Of a DNA stretch of 6,802 nucleotides, positions 1 to 6,192 are shown piece after piece. Both the position numbers and the translations under genes were made by a program. A model generated the notes under the pieces. The model did not search any database, was not told the DNA's origin, and worked only from the letters and a program-made list of their open reading frames with translations. This DNA is from Propionibacteriaceae bacterium UBA4569 (lineage in GTDB: Bacteria; Actinomycetota; Actinomycetes; Propionibacteriales; Propionibacteriaceae), in the NCBI GenBank assembly GCA_002387005.1, contig DGKN01000251.1, positions 23,148 to 29,949 on the forward strand. The letters are read 5' to 3'. Positions within the stretch are counted from its first letter, which is position 1; every line of letters begins with the position of its first letter.

Positions 1-251
1 GTGGGTTCAGCCATCTGGACGTCCGTGGGTTGATGACGGTCGCGGTCAACGGGACGACGGATGAGGTTGCGGCCTGTTTCGAGCGGGTGCGCGTGGTGCG
101 TGATCGCCTACGGGACGTGCGCGCGCTGGATCATGACTGGGACGAGTTGAGCATGGGCATGTCCGGGGACTTTCCCGTCGCGATTGCCGAGGGCTCCACG
201 TGCGTGCGGATCGGCACCGCCATCTTCGGAGCCCGCGACTATTCGGTGTGA
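1..251 (+). CDS. yggS: YggS/PROSC-family PLP-binding protein (partial, 3' end)
   Basis: Only the C-terminal 82 residues are visible; the reading frame is open to the left edge and its first complete codon is at 3. The family binds pyridoxal 5'-phosphate in the cytosol without a known catalytic reaction and is thought to buffer free PLP and affect amino-acid homeostasis. Visible support: a GLMTV segment on the strand that family members carry as GLM(T/C), then LSMGMSGDF and, after AIAEG, the VRIGTAIFGARDY ending. The SMGMS and RIGT segments form the phosphate-binding part of the PLP site in this family. Members are usually 220-250 residues, so about two thirds lies outside the window. The gene ends in TGA and converges with tenA across a 37-base gap. 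In many actinobacteria yggS lies with ftsZ and sepF; neither is seen here, but the left flank is not visible. Family call is firm. Confidence 0.94.
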   Translation, partial: GFSHLDVRGLMTVAVNGTTDEVAACFERVRVVRDRLRDVRALDHDWDELSMGMSGDFPVAIAEGSTCVRIGTAIFGARDYSV

Positions 252-288
252 GTGGCCCGAGGGGTCCCTGCGGCTCGCGTCACCAAGA

Positions 289-933
289 TCAGATGGGCCA
301 ACGCTCGCGTCGCCAGGCCGCGTCCCAGAACATCCACTCGTAGCGTGCGGCCTGGGTGAAGGCGTCCGCCATCCGTGCCCTCGTCGCCGGACCACATTGC
401 TCGGCGAGCCGGTCGGTGATGGCACGAGCCCTCCGGGTCTGCTCGGCGAACAATGGATCTGCGTACATGCCGATCCAGTCGCCATAGGGATGCCCCTCCA
501 GGTCACCGGCCGCGCCCAGCAGCGCATCCCCGACGTCCTGGTAGATCCAGAAGCACGGCAGGATCGCCGCGACGCCCACCTCGTAGGCGTCCGTGGACGC
601 GGTCGCCAGCAGGTAGCTGGTGTAGGCGCGGCAACTGGGTGACATCGTCCCGGCACCGACCTCGACGTGCGCGGCGTGCAGCTGGCGCTCGGCGACGACA
701 GCCCCCTGCACCCCGACACCCCAGAAGGTGATGTCGTCGGGGTCGGTGGCCCGCGCGGCGAGCATCCCCATCGCCCGGGCGTAGTCGGCCAGATACAGCG
801 CGTCCTGGGTCAGGTAGCCGTCGAAGACCTGGCGCGGCAGGCTGCCCTCGCCCAGTCCCGCGACGAAGGGGTGCTCGTGGATGGCAGTCAGCAGGTCCCG
901 ATTGGCCTGCCAGACCTCGTCGGTGAAGCTCAT
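289..933 (-). CDS. tenA: TenA: aminopyrimidine aminohydrolase (thiaminase II)
   Basis: 214 residues, near the usual family length (B. subtilis TenA is about 236). TenA hydrolyses 4-amino-5-aminomethyl-2-methylpyrimidine, a thiamin breakdown product, to HMP, and can also cleave thiamin; it acts in the cytosol. Residues matching the B. subtilis active site are visible: Asp44 and Tyr47 in QDALYL, Tyr104 in AYTSYLL, the nucleophile Cys127 in ILPCFWIY, and Glu199 in RYEWMFW. HPYGDWIGMYAD near residues 148-159 is also typical. This is therefore the Cys-containing TenA class. The start at 933 was chosen because MSFTDEVW is where family homology begins and an AGGAAGG Shine-Dalgarno lies 9 nt upstream; a longer in-frame extension to 1044 runs over thiD and is not credible. 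Last gene of the thi operon; its start is 2 bases after the thiD stop, so translational coupling is likely. Confidence 0.95.
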   Translation of the reverse strand: MSFTDEVWQANRDLLTAIHEHPFVAGLGEGSLPRQVFDGYLTQDALYLADYARAMGMLAARATDPDDITFWGVGVQGAVVAERQLHAAHVEVGAGTMSPSCRAYTSYLLATASTDAYEVGVAAILPCFWIYQDVGDALLGAAGDLEGHPYGDWIGMYADPLFAEQTRRARAITDRLAEQCGPATRARMADAFTQAARYEWMFWDAAWRRERWPI

Positions 934-935
934 CG

Positions 936-1760
936 TCAGCGTCCTTCCTGATCGTCGTCCCAGATGTCCCAGAAGTGGTGCACCGGCCCGTGGCCCTGGC
1001 CGACCGGGAGCTCGTCTGCGTGCTCGAGCGCGTGGGTCAACCACGCCTTCGCGTCCGTCACCGCCGTGACCCAGTCATCGCGGCGGGGACGCAGGGCAGC
1101 GATCGCGGACGACAGGGTGCAGCCGGTCCCGTGGGTGTTGCTGGTGCTGACCCGGTGTGCGCTGAGCCGCACCAGCCCGGTCTCGTCCCCGTAGACGTCC
1201 ACCGACTCGGGACCAGCCAGATGCCCGGCCTTCAGCAGCACGCGCTCGGCGCCCAGGTCGAGCAGTGCCCGGGCCTGTGCCGGCATCTCGTCATCCGATT
1301 GGGCCTCGCCGATGCCCAGCAGCACCGCCGCCTCGGGCAGGTTCGGTGTGATCAGCGATGCCTTCGGCACCAGCGACAGCACCGCCGCTTCGGCGTCCGC
1401 GTCGAGCAGCCGGTCACCGGAGGTGGCGACCATCACTGGGTCGAGGACGACGTGCTGCCCGCCGCGGTCCCGGTAGTCGTCGACGACCTCGCCGAGGGCC
1501 CGGGCGACCTCGGCATTCGCCAGCATCCCGATCTTGATCGCGTCCGGCAGGATGTCGTCGGCCAGGGTCGTCCACTGCTGCTTGACGAAAGCTGGGTCGG
1601 TGGCGACGAAGCCGGTCACGCCCTGGGTCGACTGCGCGGTCAATGCGGTGACGATGCCCATGCCGTAGGCGCCGAGCGCGCTGAAGGTCTTCACGTCGGC
1701 GAAGATGCCCGCACCGCCGCTGGGGTCAACGCCCGCGATCGACAAGGCGGTGATGGTCAT
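936..1760 (-). CDS. thiD: ThiD: HMP/HMP-phosphate kinase
   Basis: 274 residues, a normal length for ThiD (ribokinase fold). It phosphorylates hydroxymethylpyrimidine (HMP) to HMP-P and then to HMP-PP, the pyrimidine donor for ThiE. Visible motifs in order: GVDPSGGAGIFADVKTF at residues 10-26 (substrate and glycine-rich site), IKIGML at 75-80, LDPVMVATSG at 106-115, LITPNLPEA at 136-144, LLKAGH at 175-180, and the anion-hole/ATP motif HGTGCTLSSAIAA at 210-222 with Cys214. ThiD relatives can also phosphorylate pyridoxine-type substrates; the sequence alone does not say whether this one does. ATG at 1760 overlaps the thiE stop as ATGA, a typical coupled arrangement, with GGAAGG 9 nt upstream plus a few more G residues. 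No fusion to ThiE or TenA is present, although such fusions occur in other actinobacteria; the three genes are separate here. Confidence 0.97.
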   Translation of the reverse strand: MTITALSIAGVDPSGGAGIFADVKTFSALGAYGMGIVTALTAQSTQGVTGFVATDPAFVKQQWTTLADDILPDAIKIGMLANAEVARALGEVVDDYRDRGGQHVVLDPVMVATSGDRLLDADAEAAVLSLVPKASLITPNLPEAAVLLGIGEAQSDDEMPAQARALLDLGAERVLLKAGHLAGPESVDVYGDETGLVRLSAHRVSTSNTHGTGCTLSSAIAALRPRRDDWVTAVTDAKAWLTHALEHADELPVGQGHGPVHHFWDIWDDDQEGR

Positions 1761-2410
1761 CGCCCGTCCCCTTCCTGATCGTCATTCCATTGCCGGACGA
1801 TCGACGCGGTGGCAGTACCCGGATCGTGCGCGGAGCAGATGGCGCTGACGATCGCCATGCCAGCACCCGTCGGCCTGATCGGCGCGATCCGTCCCGGGCC
1901 ACCCACGCCGCCGATCGCGACAGCAGGAAGCTCGCTGAGCCGGACGAGCTCAGCCAGCCCGTCCGGGCCGAGTGGGGGAGCCGCGTTGGGCTTGGTCTGC
2001 TGCGCCCACACCGGCCCGATGCCGACATAGTCGAGGGTTCCAGCGGGCAGCGCATTGGCCGCATCGACGTGCTCGCGGCGTTCGAGGGAGAGCCCGAGGA
2101 TGGCATCGGGCCCCAGGACGGCGCGGGCCGCCAGGGGTGGCAGGTCGCCCTGTCCGATGTGGGCACCGTCAGCCCTGGCGTCGGCGACCAGGTGGACGCG
2201 GTCGTTCAGCATCACCGGTACGCGTCCGGCGACCACGTCGACGACGGCCCGGGACAGGGCGAGGAAGTCCTCGTCGCTGGCGTCGGGGTCGCGCACCTGC
2301 ACCAGCGTGGCGCCGTTCTCGACGGCCGCAGCCACCGTTGCCACGACGGCGTCAGGGCCGCCGCACTGTCCGGTGTCGGTGACCAGGTAGATGGCAAGCT
2401 CACGCTGCAT
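1757..2410 (-). CDS. thiE: ThiE: thiamin-phosphate synthase
   Basis: 217 residues, the family's usual size. ThiE condenses HMP-PP with thiazole phosphate to give thiamin monophosphate. Visible: IYLVTD at residues 7-12, VQVRD at 37-41, VMLNDRVHLVAD at 66-77, GAHIGQGDLP at 82-91, GLSLE at 106-110, YVGIGPVWAQQTKPNA at 128-143 with Lys140 of the pyrophosphate site, AIGGVGG at 165-171 and AIVSAI at 186-191. The fold signature is complete, but the usual QLREK motif reads QVRDP, so the Lys that normally contacts pyrophosphate is Pro42. Two starts are possible. ATG at 2410 has GAGGG about 11 nt upstream and places YLVTD at a normal distance from the N-terminus. GTG at 2428 is in frame, overlaps the thiM stop as GTGA and has GGAGAGGG 7 nt upstream; it would add six residues. 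I list the ATG but consider both about equally likely. Confidence 0.94.
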   Translation of the reverse strand: MQRELAIYLVTDTGQCGGPDAVVATVAAAVENGATLVQVRDPDASDEDFLALSRAVVDVVAGRVPVMLNDRVHLVADARADGAHIGQGDLPPLAARAVLGPDAILGLSLERREHVDAANALPAGTLDYVGIGPVWAQQTKPNAAPPLGPDGLAELVRLSELPAVAIGGVGGPGRIAPIRPTGAGMAIVSAICSAHDPGTATASIVRQWNDDQEGDGR

Positions 2411-2424
2411 GGTCTGGGCGTCCC

Positions 2425-3240
2425 TCACAGCCGGACCCTCTCCGCAAGATGTTCCGGCGTGGTCAGTTCCAACTGGTCCAACAAGGCCACGGCGAAGGTC
2501 CCGGGACCCTTGGCGGTCTCCATCGCCTTGTCGGCGGCAACGGTCATCAGGGCGGTGGCGGCGCTGGCCGCCAGCAACGGCTCGACGACGCCCGCGAAGC
2601 CGGCCATCAGCCCACCCAGGCTGCACCCGACGCCGGTGACGCGCGTCATGATCGCGTCCCCATTGCTGATCCGCACCACCTGCTTGCCGTCGGTGATGTG
2701 GTCGACCGCACCGGAGACGGCGACCACGCAGCCATGGGTGCGGGCCAGTTCTTGGGCCAGGTCCAATACCTCTTCGGGGGACGCGGTGGAGTCCGCCCCG
2801 CGTCCGCCAGCACCACCGGACAGGCCGGAGATCTCGGACGCATTCCCGCGAATGATCGTCGGACGCTGCTCCAGCACCTCGACCGCGAAGGCCGTCCGGA
2901 CCGGCAACCCACCAGCAGCGACTGGGTCCAGCACCCACGGTGTCCCCGCCTCGTGGGCTGCCCGAGCGGCGACGCGCATCGCCTGATATGTCTCGCGGTA
3001 AGGAGTGCCGGTGTTGACGAGCACGCCGGACGCGACCTGCGCGAAGCCGCCGGCCTCATCGGGGTTGTCGACCATGGCGGGAGCTGCTCCGGCGGCGAGC
3101 AGCACATTGGCCGTCCACTGGGCGACGACGATGTTGGTGAGGCACTGCACCAGGGGAGTGTGCTCGCGCAGTTGGTGCAGGGCGTCTGCCAGCGCGGCGG
3201 GCGTGATGGTTGCAGGGGCAGTGGGTATGGGTGTGCTCAT
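2425..3240 (-). CDS. thiM: ThiM: hydroxyethylthiazole kinase
   Basis: 271 residues, the usual ThiM length. It phosphorylates 4-methyl-5-(2-hydroxyethyl)thiazole with ATP, supplying the thiazole phosphate used by ThiE, and so is a salvage enzyme. Visible: [20 protein letters not shown] at residues 29-48 (substrate pocket), MVDNPDE at 56-62, [11 protein letters not shown] at 78-88, LDPVAAG at 104-110, IIRGNASEI at 129-137, [10 protein letters not shown] at 201-210 with the catalytic Cys206, and [13 protein letters not shown] at 245-257. The usual GTGC reads GVGC here. First gene of the operon. ATG at 3240 is preceded by GAAGGGA ending 10 nt upstream, and that segment is part of the TPP aptamer, so translation is very likely shut down by bound TPP. 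The gene ends 14 bases before the thiE ATG, or overlaps the alternative thiE GTG. Confidence 0.97.
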   Translation of the reverse strand: MSTPIPTAPATITPAALADALHQLREHTPLVQCLTNIVVAQWTANVLLAAGAAPAMVDNPDEAGGFAQVASGVLVNTGTPYRETYQAMRVAARAAHEAGTPWVLDPVAAGGLPVRTAFAVEVLEQRPTIIRGNASEISGLSGGAGGRGADSTASPEEVLDLAQELARTHGCVVAVSGAVDHITDGKQVVRISNGDAIMTRVTGVGCSLGGLMAGFAGVVEPLLAASAATALMTVAADKAMETAKGPGTFAVALLDQLELTTPEHLAERVRL

Positions 3241-3245
3241 GACGA

Positions 3246-3324
3246 GAACGTCCCTTCGCTAGTTCGAACTAGATCAGGTTCAACGGGTCTGTTCTCAGCC
3301 ACCAATCGGTGGCACCCCGCGTCC
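3246..3324 (-). promoter_or_regulatory. TPP riboswitch (THI box) controlling thiM-thiE-thiD-tenA
   Basis: Read on the minus strand, all conserved THI-box blocks appear in order: GCGGGGTGCC, a six-base-pair P3 hairpin GCCACC-GATT-GGTGGC (3298-3313), the invariant CTGAGA (3293-3298), ACCCGTTGAACCTGAT, the P5 arm CTAG..CTAG (3259-3272), and GCGAAGGGA. P1 is formed by GGACG (3324-3320) with CGTTC (3250-3246), including one G-U pair; one further A-U pair can be added outside. The aptamer is short and complete. Its 3' end is only 5 nt from the thiM ATG, leaving no room for a separate terminator or anti-sequestering helix. Control is therefore probably translational, by hiding GAAGGGA (3251-3257), although Rho-dependent effects cannot be excluded. 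Confidence 0.97.
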
Positions 3325-3331
3325 TTCCAGC

Positions 3332-3337
3332 ACGCTA
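3332..3337 (-). promoter_or_regulatory. Candidate -10 box (TAGCGT) for the thi operon
   Basis: TAGCGT fits the actinobacterial TANNNT -10 pattern. Transcription starting 7 nt downstream would begin at about 3325-3324, which is exactly the first base of riboswitch stem P1. I see no convincing -35 hexamer 16-19 nt further up. The support is position and -10 match only. Confidence 0.4.
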
Positions 3338-3426
3338 GCGCATCAACCCCGCAGTCGTGCCAGCTGGCCCAGCCAGCGGCCCCGCAGACCGACGAGGACG
3401 ATGGTGCTTCGAGACCGAGCTTGGCG

Positions 3427-3456
3427 GCGGCCTCCCGGCGTCTTCCGGCCGGCCGC
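3427..3456 (-). terminator. GC-rich hairpin after the S9 peptidase gene
   Basis: Beginning 8 bases past the peptidase stop, the minus strand reads GCGGCC-GG-CCGG-AAGACG-CCGG-GA-GGCCGC: a 6-bp outer stem, a 2x2 internal loop, a 4-bp inner stem and a 6-nt loop. There is no T-tract after it, so it would be a terminator of the U-less kind proposed for actinobacteria, or an mRNA 3'-end stabiliser. It would separate the peptidase transcript from the thi operon, whose own promoter lies downstream. Confidence 0.45.
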
Positions 3457-3464
3457 ACCACAAA

Positions 3465-5363
3465 TCAGTCCAGGTTCTCCACCTCGAGCACCGGAACCTC
3501 GTCCGCTGGCGTGTAGCCGAACAACTGCGCGAAGAAGCTCTGCTGCGCCTCCAGCACCACCCGGCGCGTCGACTCCTGCCGGAAACCGTGCCCTTCGCCG
3601 GGGAACATCACCAGCGCCACCGGGAGGCCCTTCTGCCGCACTGCCTGCGCCATCGACTCGGCCTGGTTCGGCGGCACCACCTTGTCGTCCAGGCCCTGCA
3701 GGATGAGCATCGGGCTGCTGAGTCGCTCGACGTGGTGGATGGGGGAGCGCTGCAGGTAGACCTCCTGCGCCTCCGGGTAGGGTCCGACGATCCGGTCGAG
3801 GTAGCGGGACTCGAAATTGTGGGTGTCGGTGGCCAACATCTCCAGGTCGCCGATGCCGTAGGAGCTGACGCCTGCTGCGTAGGCGTCCGAGCTGACCAGC
3901 GACTGCAGCGTCGTGTAGCCGCCGGCTGATCCGCCCCGGATGACGACCCGCTCGGGGTCGATCAACCCTCGCTCGACCAGTTCCTCCACGGCATCGACGC
4001 AGTCGGCCACGTCGGCCACGCCCCAGTTGCCGTACAGGCGGTTGCGGTAGGCGCGTCCGAAACCGGCTGAGCCGGAGTAGTTGACGTCGATGATCCCGAA
4101 GCCACGGCTGGTCCAGTAGACGAAGGCGGGGGAGTAGTCGCACGGCGCCATGCCCGTGGGGCCGCCGTGGGTGTTGACGATGACGGGCGGCAGCTCGCCT
4201 GCCGGGGCGGTGAAGTCGGGGTTGGTCGGCGGATACCACCAGGCCTGCGTGGGGCCGTGGTCCCCGTCGAACCAGATCGACTCCGGCACCGGGACCCAGG
4301 CCGGGTCGGGTGCCTCGCCCCCAGACCGGACGGTCGTCAGTTCCAGCGTCTCCAGGTCCAGCCGGGCCAGTTCGCCGGGACGATCCATGTGCGCGAGCAG
4401 CGCCCAGCCGGTCCCGGACGCGACGGCGAGGCCATCCACGTCCGCGAAGCGTTCGGGCACCTCGCGCATGGTGCCGTCGGTGCCCAGCACGCCGAGGCGC
4501 GCGTACCCGTCCTCGTACCAGGTGACCAGCAGCCGATCGTCGTCCACGACGGCGAAGCGGTCCGATCCCAGTACCCAGGTCGGACGGGCGAAGTCGCCCT
4601 CGGCGCTGAAGACCTCGCGGCATTCGCTGCCGTCCCACGCCCACGGCGTCCAGTAGCCGTGCGCGTCGTCGAGGAAGTAGAGCGTCCCGTCGGGCGACCA
4701 CTGCGGGTGGACGACCGAGACATACTCACCGCCAGCCACCACCGTGACGTCGCCGACGTCGTGCCCGTCGCAGGGGCCGACCAGCAGGCGCGTCGCGTCC
4801 CACGGCATGTCGGGGTGGTTCCACTCGACCCAGGCCAGCTGACCGTGCGCCAGCGCGGGGTGGGCGTAGAAGGTGGCGCCCGCGACCAGCACGGTGCCAC
4901 CGTCGGAGTTCTCGGTGGCGAGGTCCAACGAGACGATCGTCGTCTCGGCCTCTACTTCGCCGTCGCGATGGTCCTCGCGGACCGCCAGCAGTACGCCCAG
5001 GTCAGCATGCACCCGCAGGTCCCCGTAGCGCAGGTCGCGGGTGTTCGGCGTCACCGGGCGGTCGCCATTCTCGTCTCGTACCCAGACGCGTCCGTCGGCG
5101 TCATCGCACCAGGCCACGACATCACCGTCGGCGTGCCAGGCGCCACCGCCGTACTCCATCACCCGGGAGCGGACGTTGATGGGTGCGGGCGTGATCTCCT
5201 CACCGTCCCGGACGAGGGTGAGGCGCCCGTTCTGCCCCGGACGGGACTCCAACCAGCCGACGCCATCGCCGAGGCGGCCGAGCGAACTGAGCCCGACGGC
5301 GGACCCGAGCACCTCGTCGACGCCGATCGGGGACTTCCAGGAACCATAGGGGGCTGTGGTCAT
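3465..5363 (-). CDS. S9-family serine peptidase (prolyl oligopeptidase/DAP2-like)
   Basis: 632 residues, the usual size for the S9B/S9C dipeptidyl- or acylaminoacyl-peptidase type. The N-terminal part, about residues 20-370, shows WSPDG-like and blade-like repeats of a beta-propeller (for example HPQWSPDGTLYFLDD). The C-terminal part is the alpha/beta-hydrolase domain: NTHGGP with His399 (oxyanion region), DVNYSGSAGFGR, the nucleophile Ser479 in RGGSAGGYTTL, Asp559 in LQGLDDKVVPP, and His592 in FPGEGHGF. The catalytic triad is intact. There is no signal peptide or membrane segment, so it is probably a cytosolic peptidase acting on short peptides; the exact substrate cannot be read from sequence. 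ATG at 5363 begins homology (MTTAPYGSWKSPI); a longer frame to 5540 lacks a likely start. No good Shine-Dalgarno precedes it, and leaderless translation is possible. It points the same way as the thi operon but is separated from it by a hairpin and a new promoter. Confidence 0.95.
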   Translation of the reverse strand: MTTAPYGSWKSPIGVDEVLGSAVGLSSLGRLGDGVGWLESRPGQNGRLTLVRDGEEITPAPINVRSRVMEYGGGAWHADGDVVAWCDDADGRVWVRDENGDRPVTPNTRDLRYGDLRVHADLGVLLAVREDHRDGEVEAETTIVSLDLATENSDGGTVLVAGATFYAHPALAHGQLAWVEWNHPDMPWDATRLLVGPCDGHDVGDVTVVAGGEYVSVVHPQWSPDGTLYFLDDAHGYWTPWAWDGSECREVFSAEGDFARPTWVLGSDRFAVVDDDRLLVTWYEDGYARLGVLGTDGTMREVPERFADVDGLAVASGTGWALLAHMDRPGELARLDLETLELTTVRSGGEAPDPAWVPVPESIWFDGDHGPTQAWWYPPTNPDFTAPAGELPPVIVNTHGGPTGMAPCDYSPAFVYWTSRGFGIIDVNYSGSAGFGRAYRNRLYGNWGVADVADCVDAVEELVERGLIDPERVVIRGGSAGGYTTLQSLVSSDAYAAGVSSYGIGDLEMLATDTHNFESRYLDRIVGPYPEAQEVYLQRSPIHHVERLSSPMLILQGLDDKVVPPNQAESMAQAVRQKGLPVALVMFPGEGHGFRQESTRRVVLEAQQSFFAQLFGYTPADEVPVLEVENLD

Positions 5364-5369
5364 GACATG

Positions 5370-5375
5370 ACCATA
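5370..5375 (-). promoter_or_regulatory. Candidate -10 box (TATGGT) for the S9 peptidase gene
   Basis: TATGGT matches TANNNT and ends 6 nt before the peptidase ATG. Transcription would then start at or next to the A of the start codon, giving a leaderless mRNA, which would explain the poor Shine-Dalgarno. The -35 region is weak (ATGACG with a short spacer of 14 nt). Confidence 0.3.
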
Positions 5376-5413
5376 TCCGCCGTGCCGTTCGTCATCGCCG
5401 CCCCGATGGGCAC

Positions 5414-5442
5414 TTGGCCGGGCGCCCAGTGTGGGGCACAAT
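5414..5442 (+). promoter_or_regulatory. Candidate sigma70-type promoter for the DUF3145 gene
   Basis: TTGGCC (5414-5419) and CACAAT (5437-5442) are separated by exactly 17 bp; each matches 4 of 6 consensus bases. The expected start near 5449 gives a leader of about 85 nt. The spacer contains the palindrome GGGCGCCC (5420-5427), and a second palindrome TGGCGCCA (5442-5449) lies at the expected start site. Confidence 0.45.
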
Positions 5443-5533
5443 GGCGCCAACAACTCAACGCCGTATCGGGTGAACCGGATGATCGTCCAGCTGCTGGGGA
5501 AGGCACGACTGGGCCTGGTCAGGAGGAACCGAG

Positions 5534-6031
5534 ATGGCATCGACCCGTGGAGTCGTCTTCATCCACTCCGCACCGTCCGCGCTGCGCCCGCACGTCGAGT
5601 GGGCCGCGGGTGGTGCACTTGGCGTGCCCACGCACTTCGACTGGACCCCCCAGTCCGCGGAACGCGGTGCTTGGCGAGCCGAGCTGTCCTGGGCGGGCGC
5701 GACGGGCACCGGCGCCAAGATCGCGTCGGCCTTCAAGGCCTGGGACCGGCTGCGCTTCGAGGTGACCGAGGAACCCGGCACCGGCTCGGACGGGCAGCGC
5801 TGGAGCTACACGCCGTCGCTCGGCATCTTCCAGGCGGTGATCGGCGTCCACGGGGACGTGCTGGTGCCCGAGGAACGGCTCAAGGCCGCCGTCGTCGCAG
5901 AGGCCTTGGGCGGCAAGCCCTTGTCACTGGCTCTGGACGAACTGCTCGGACGCCGGTGGGACGACGAACTCGAGGCCTTCCGCCACGCGGGCGAGGGTGC
6001 CCCCGTCCGGTGGCTGCACCAGGTGGTCTGA
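5534..6031 (+). CDS. DUF3145 family protein
   Basis: 165 residues, the normal length of this actinobacterial family of unknown function. Recognised from family-specific blocks: RGVVFIHSAPSALRPHVEWA at residues 5-24, WRAELSWAGATGTGAKIASA at about 47-66, LRFEVTEEP, YTPSLGIFQAVIGVHGD, VPEERL, and the strongly conserved ending WDDELEAFRHAGEGAPVRWL followed by HQVV. No signal peptide, membrane segment or obvious catalytic motif is visible; I expect a cytosolic protein. Its ATG at 5534 has a strong AGGAGGA Shine-Dalgarno ending 6 nt upstream. It is transcribed away from the S9 peptidase gene and followed by a terminator, so it probably forms a single-gene transcript. No function should be assigned from context; the peptidase neighbour is only suggestive. 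Confidence 0.95.
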   Translation: MASTRGVVFIHSAPSALRPHVEWAAGGALGVPTHFDWTPQSAERGAWRAELSWAGATGTGAKIASAFKAWDRLRFEVTEEPGTGSDGQRWSYTPSLGIFQAVIGVHGDVLVPEERLKAAVVAEALGGKPLSLALDELLGRRWDDELEAFRHAGEGAPVRWLHQVV

Positions 6032-6066
6032 GTTCTCGGCGCCTGTTGACCCCAGTTCCCCACCCG

Positions 6067-6103
6067 GCATTGGCGTTTCCCGGGCCGGCAATGCTCTGTT
6101 TTT
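6067..6103 (+). terminator. Rho-independent-type terminator after the DUF3145 gene
   Basis: GCATTG (6067-6072) pairs perfectly with CAATGC (6089-6094) around a 16-nt, GC-rich loop, and the hairpin is followed by TCTG and then five T residues (6099-6103). It starts 35 bases after the stop codon. The stem is short, but the T-tract is striking in such GC-rich DNA. Confidence 0.6.
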
Positions 6104-6117
6104 CGTTTCGGTTGAGC

Positions 6118-6192
6118 ATGAGCGAGGACTCGATCGACGAAGCCAAGATGCCTGCATGGGCAGACGAGGCGAAGGCCGGCTACGACGCGAAA
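6118..6192 (+). pseudogene. Remnant resembling the N-terminus of a type II antitoxin
   Basis: ATG at 6118 opens a frame beginning MSEDSIDEAKMPAWADEAKA followed by GYDAK. The WADEA-AGYD pattern resembles the start of small ribbon-helix-helix antitoxins, where it is normally followed by an arginine-rich linker (RRGRGRP-like) and the DNA-binding domain. Here neither follows: after GYDAK the frame turns into low-complexity Ser/Arg-rich sequence, open to 6354, unlike any family I know. There is no clear Shine-Dalgarno before the ATG. I infer a truncated antitoxin gene whose rest was lost. The resemblance is from memory of the family, not a search. Confidence 0.45.

Noticed and set aside
252..288. 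Possible bidirectional terminator between yggS and tenA
   Set aside because: Short pairings such as AGG-GGTC-CCT exist, but stems are only about 3 bp on each side of mismatches and there is no T-tract in either direction.
1790..2986. Long plus-strand open frame of about 400 codons opposite thiE and thiM
   Set aside because: It is antisense to two well-supported genes and shows no family motif; long mirror frames are expected in high-GC coding DNA.
3259..3272. Perfect 14-bp palindrome CTAGTTCGAACTAG as a protein-binding site
   Set aside because: It is the P5 arm of the TPP aptamer, which explains the symmetry, though a second role is not excluded.
3343..4701. Minus-strand 452-codon frame inside the S9 peptidase region
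   Set aside because: Arg/Gly-rich composition and no motif; it is an alternative frame of the peptidase gene.
4167..5765. Long plus-strand open frame opposite the S9 peptidase
   Set aside because: Antisense shadow of a gene with an intact catalytic triad; it also runs through the divergent promoter region into the DUF3145 gene in the wrong frame.
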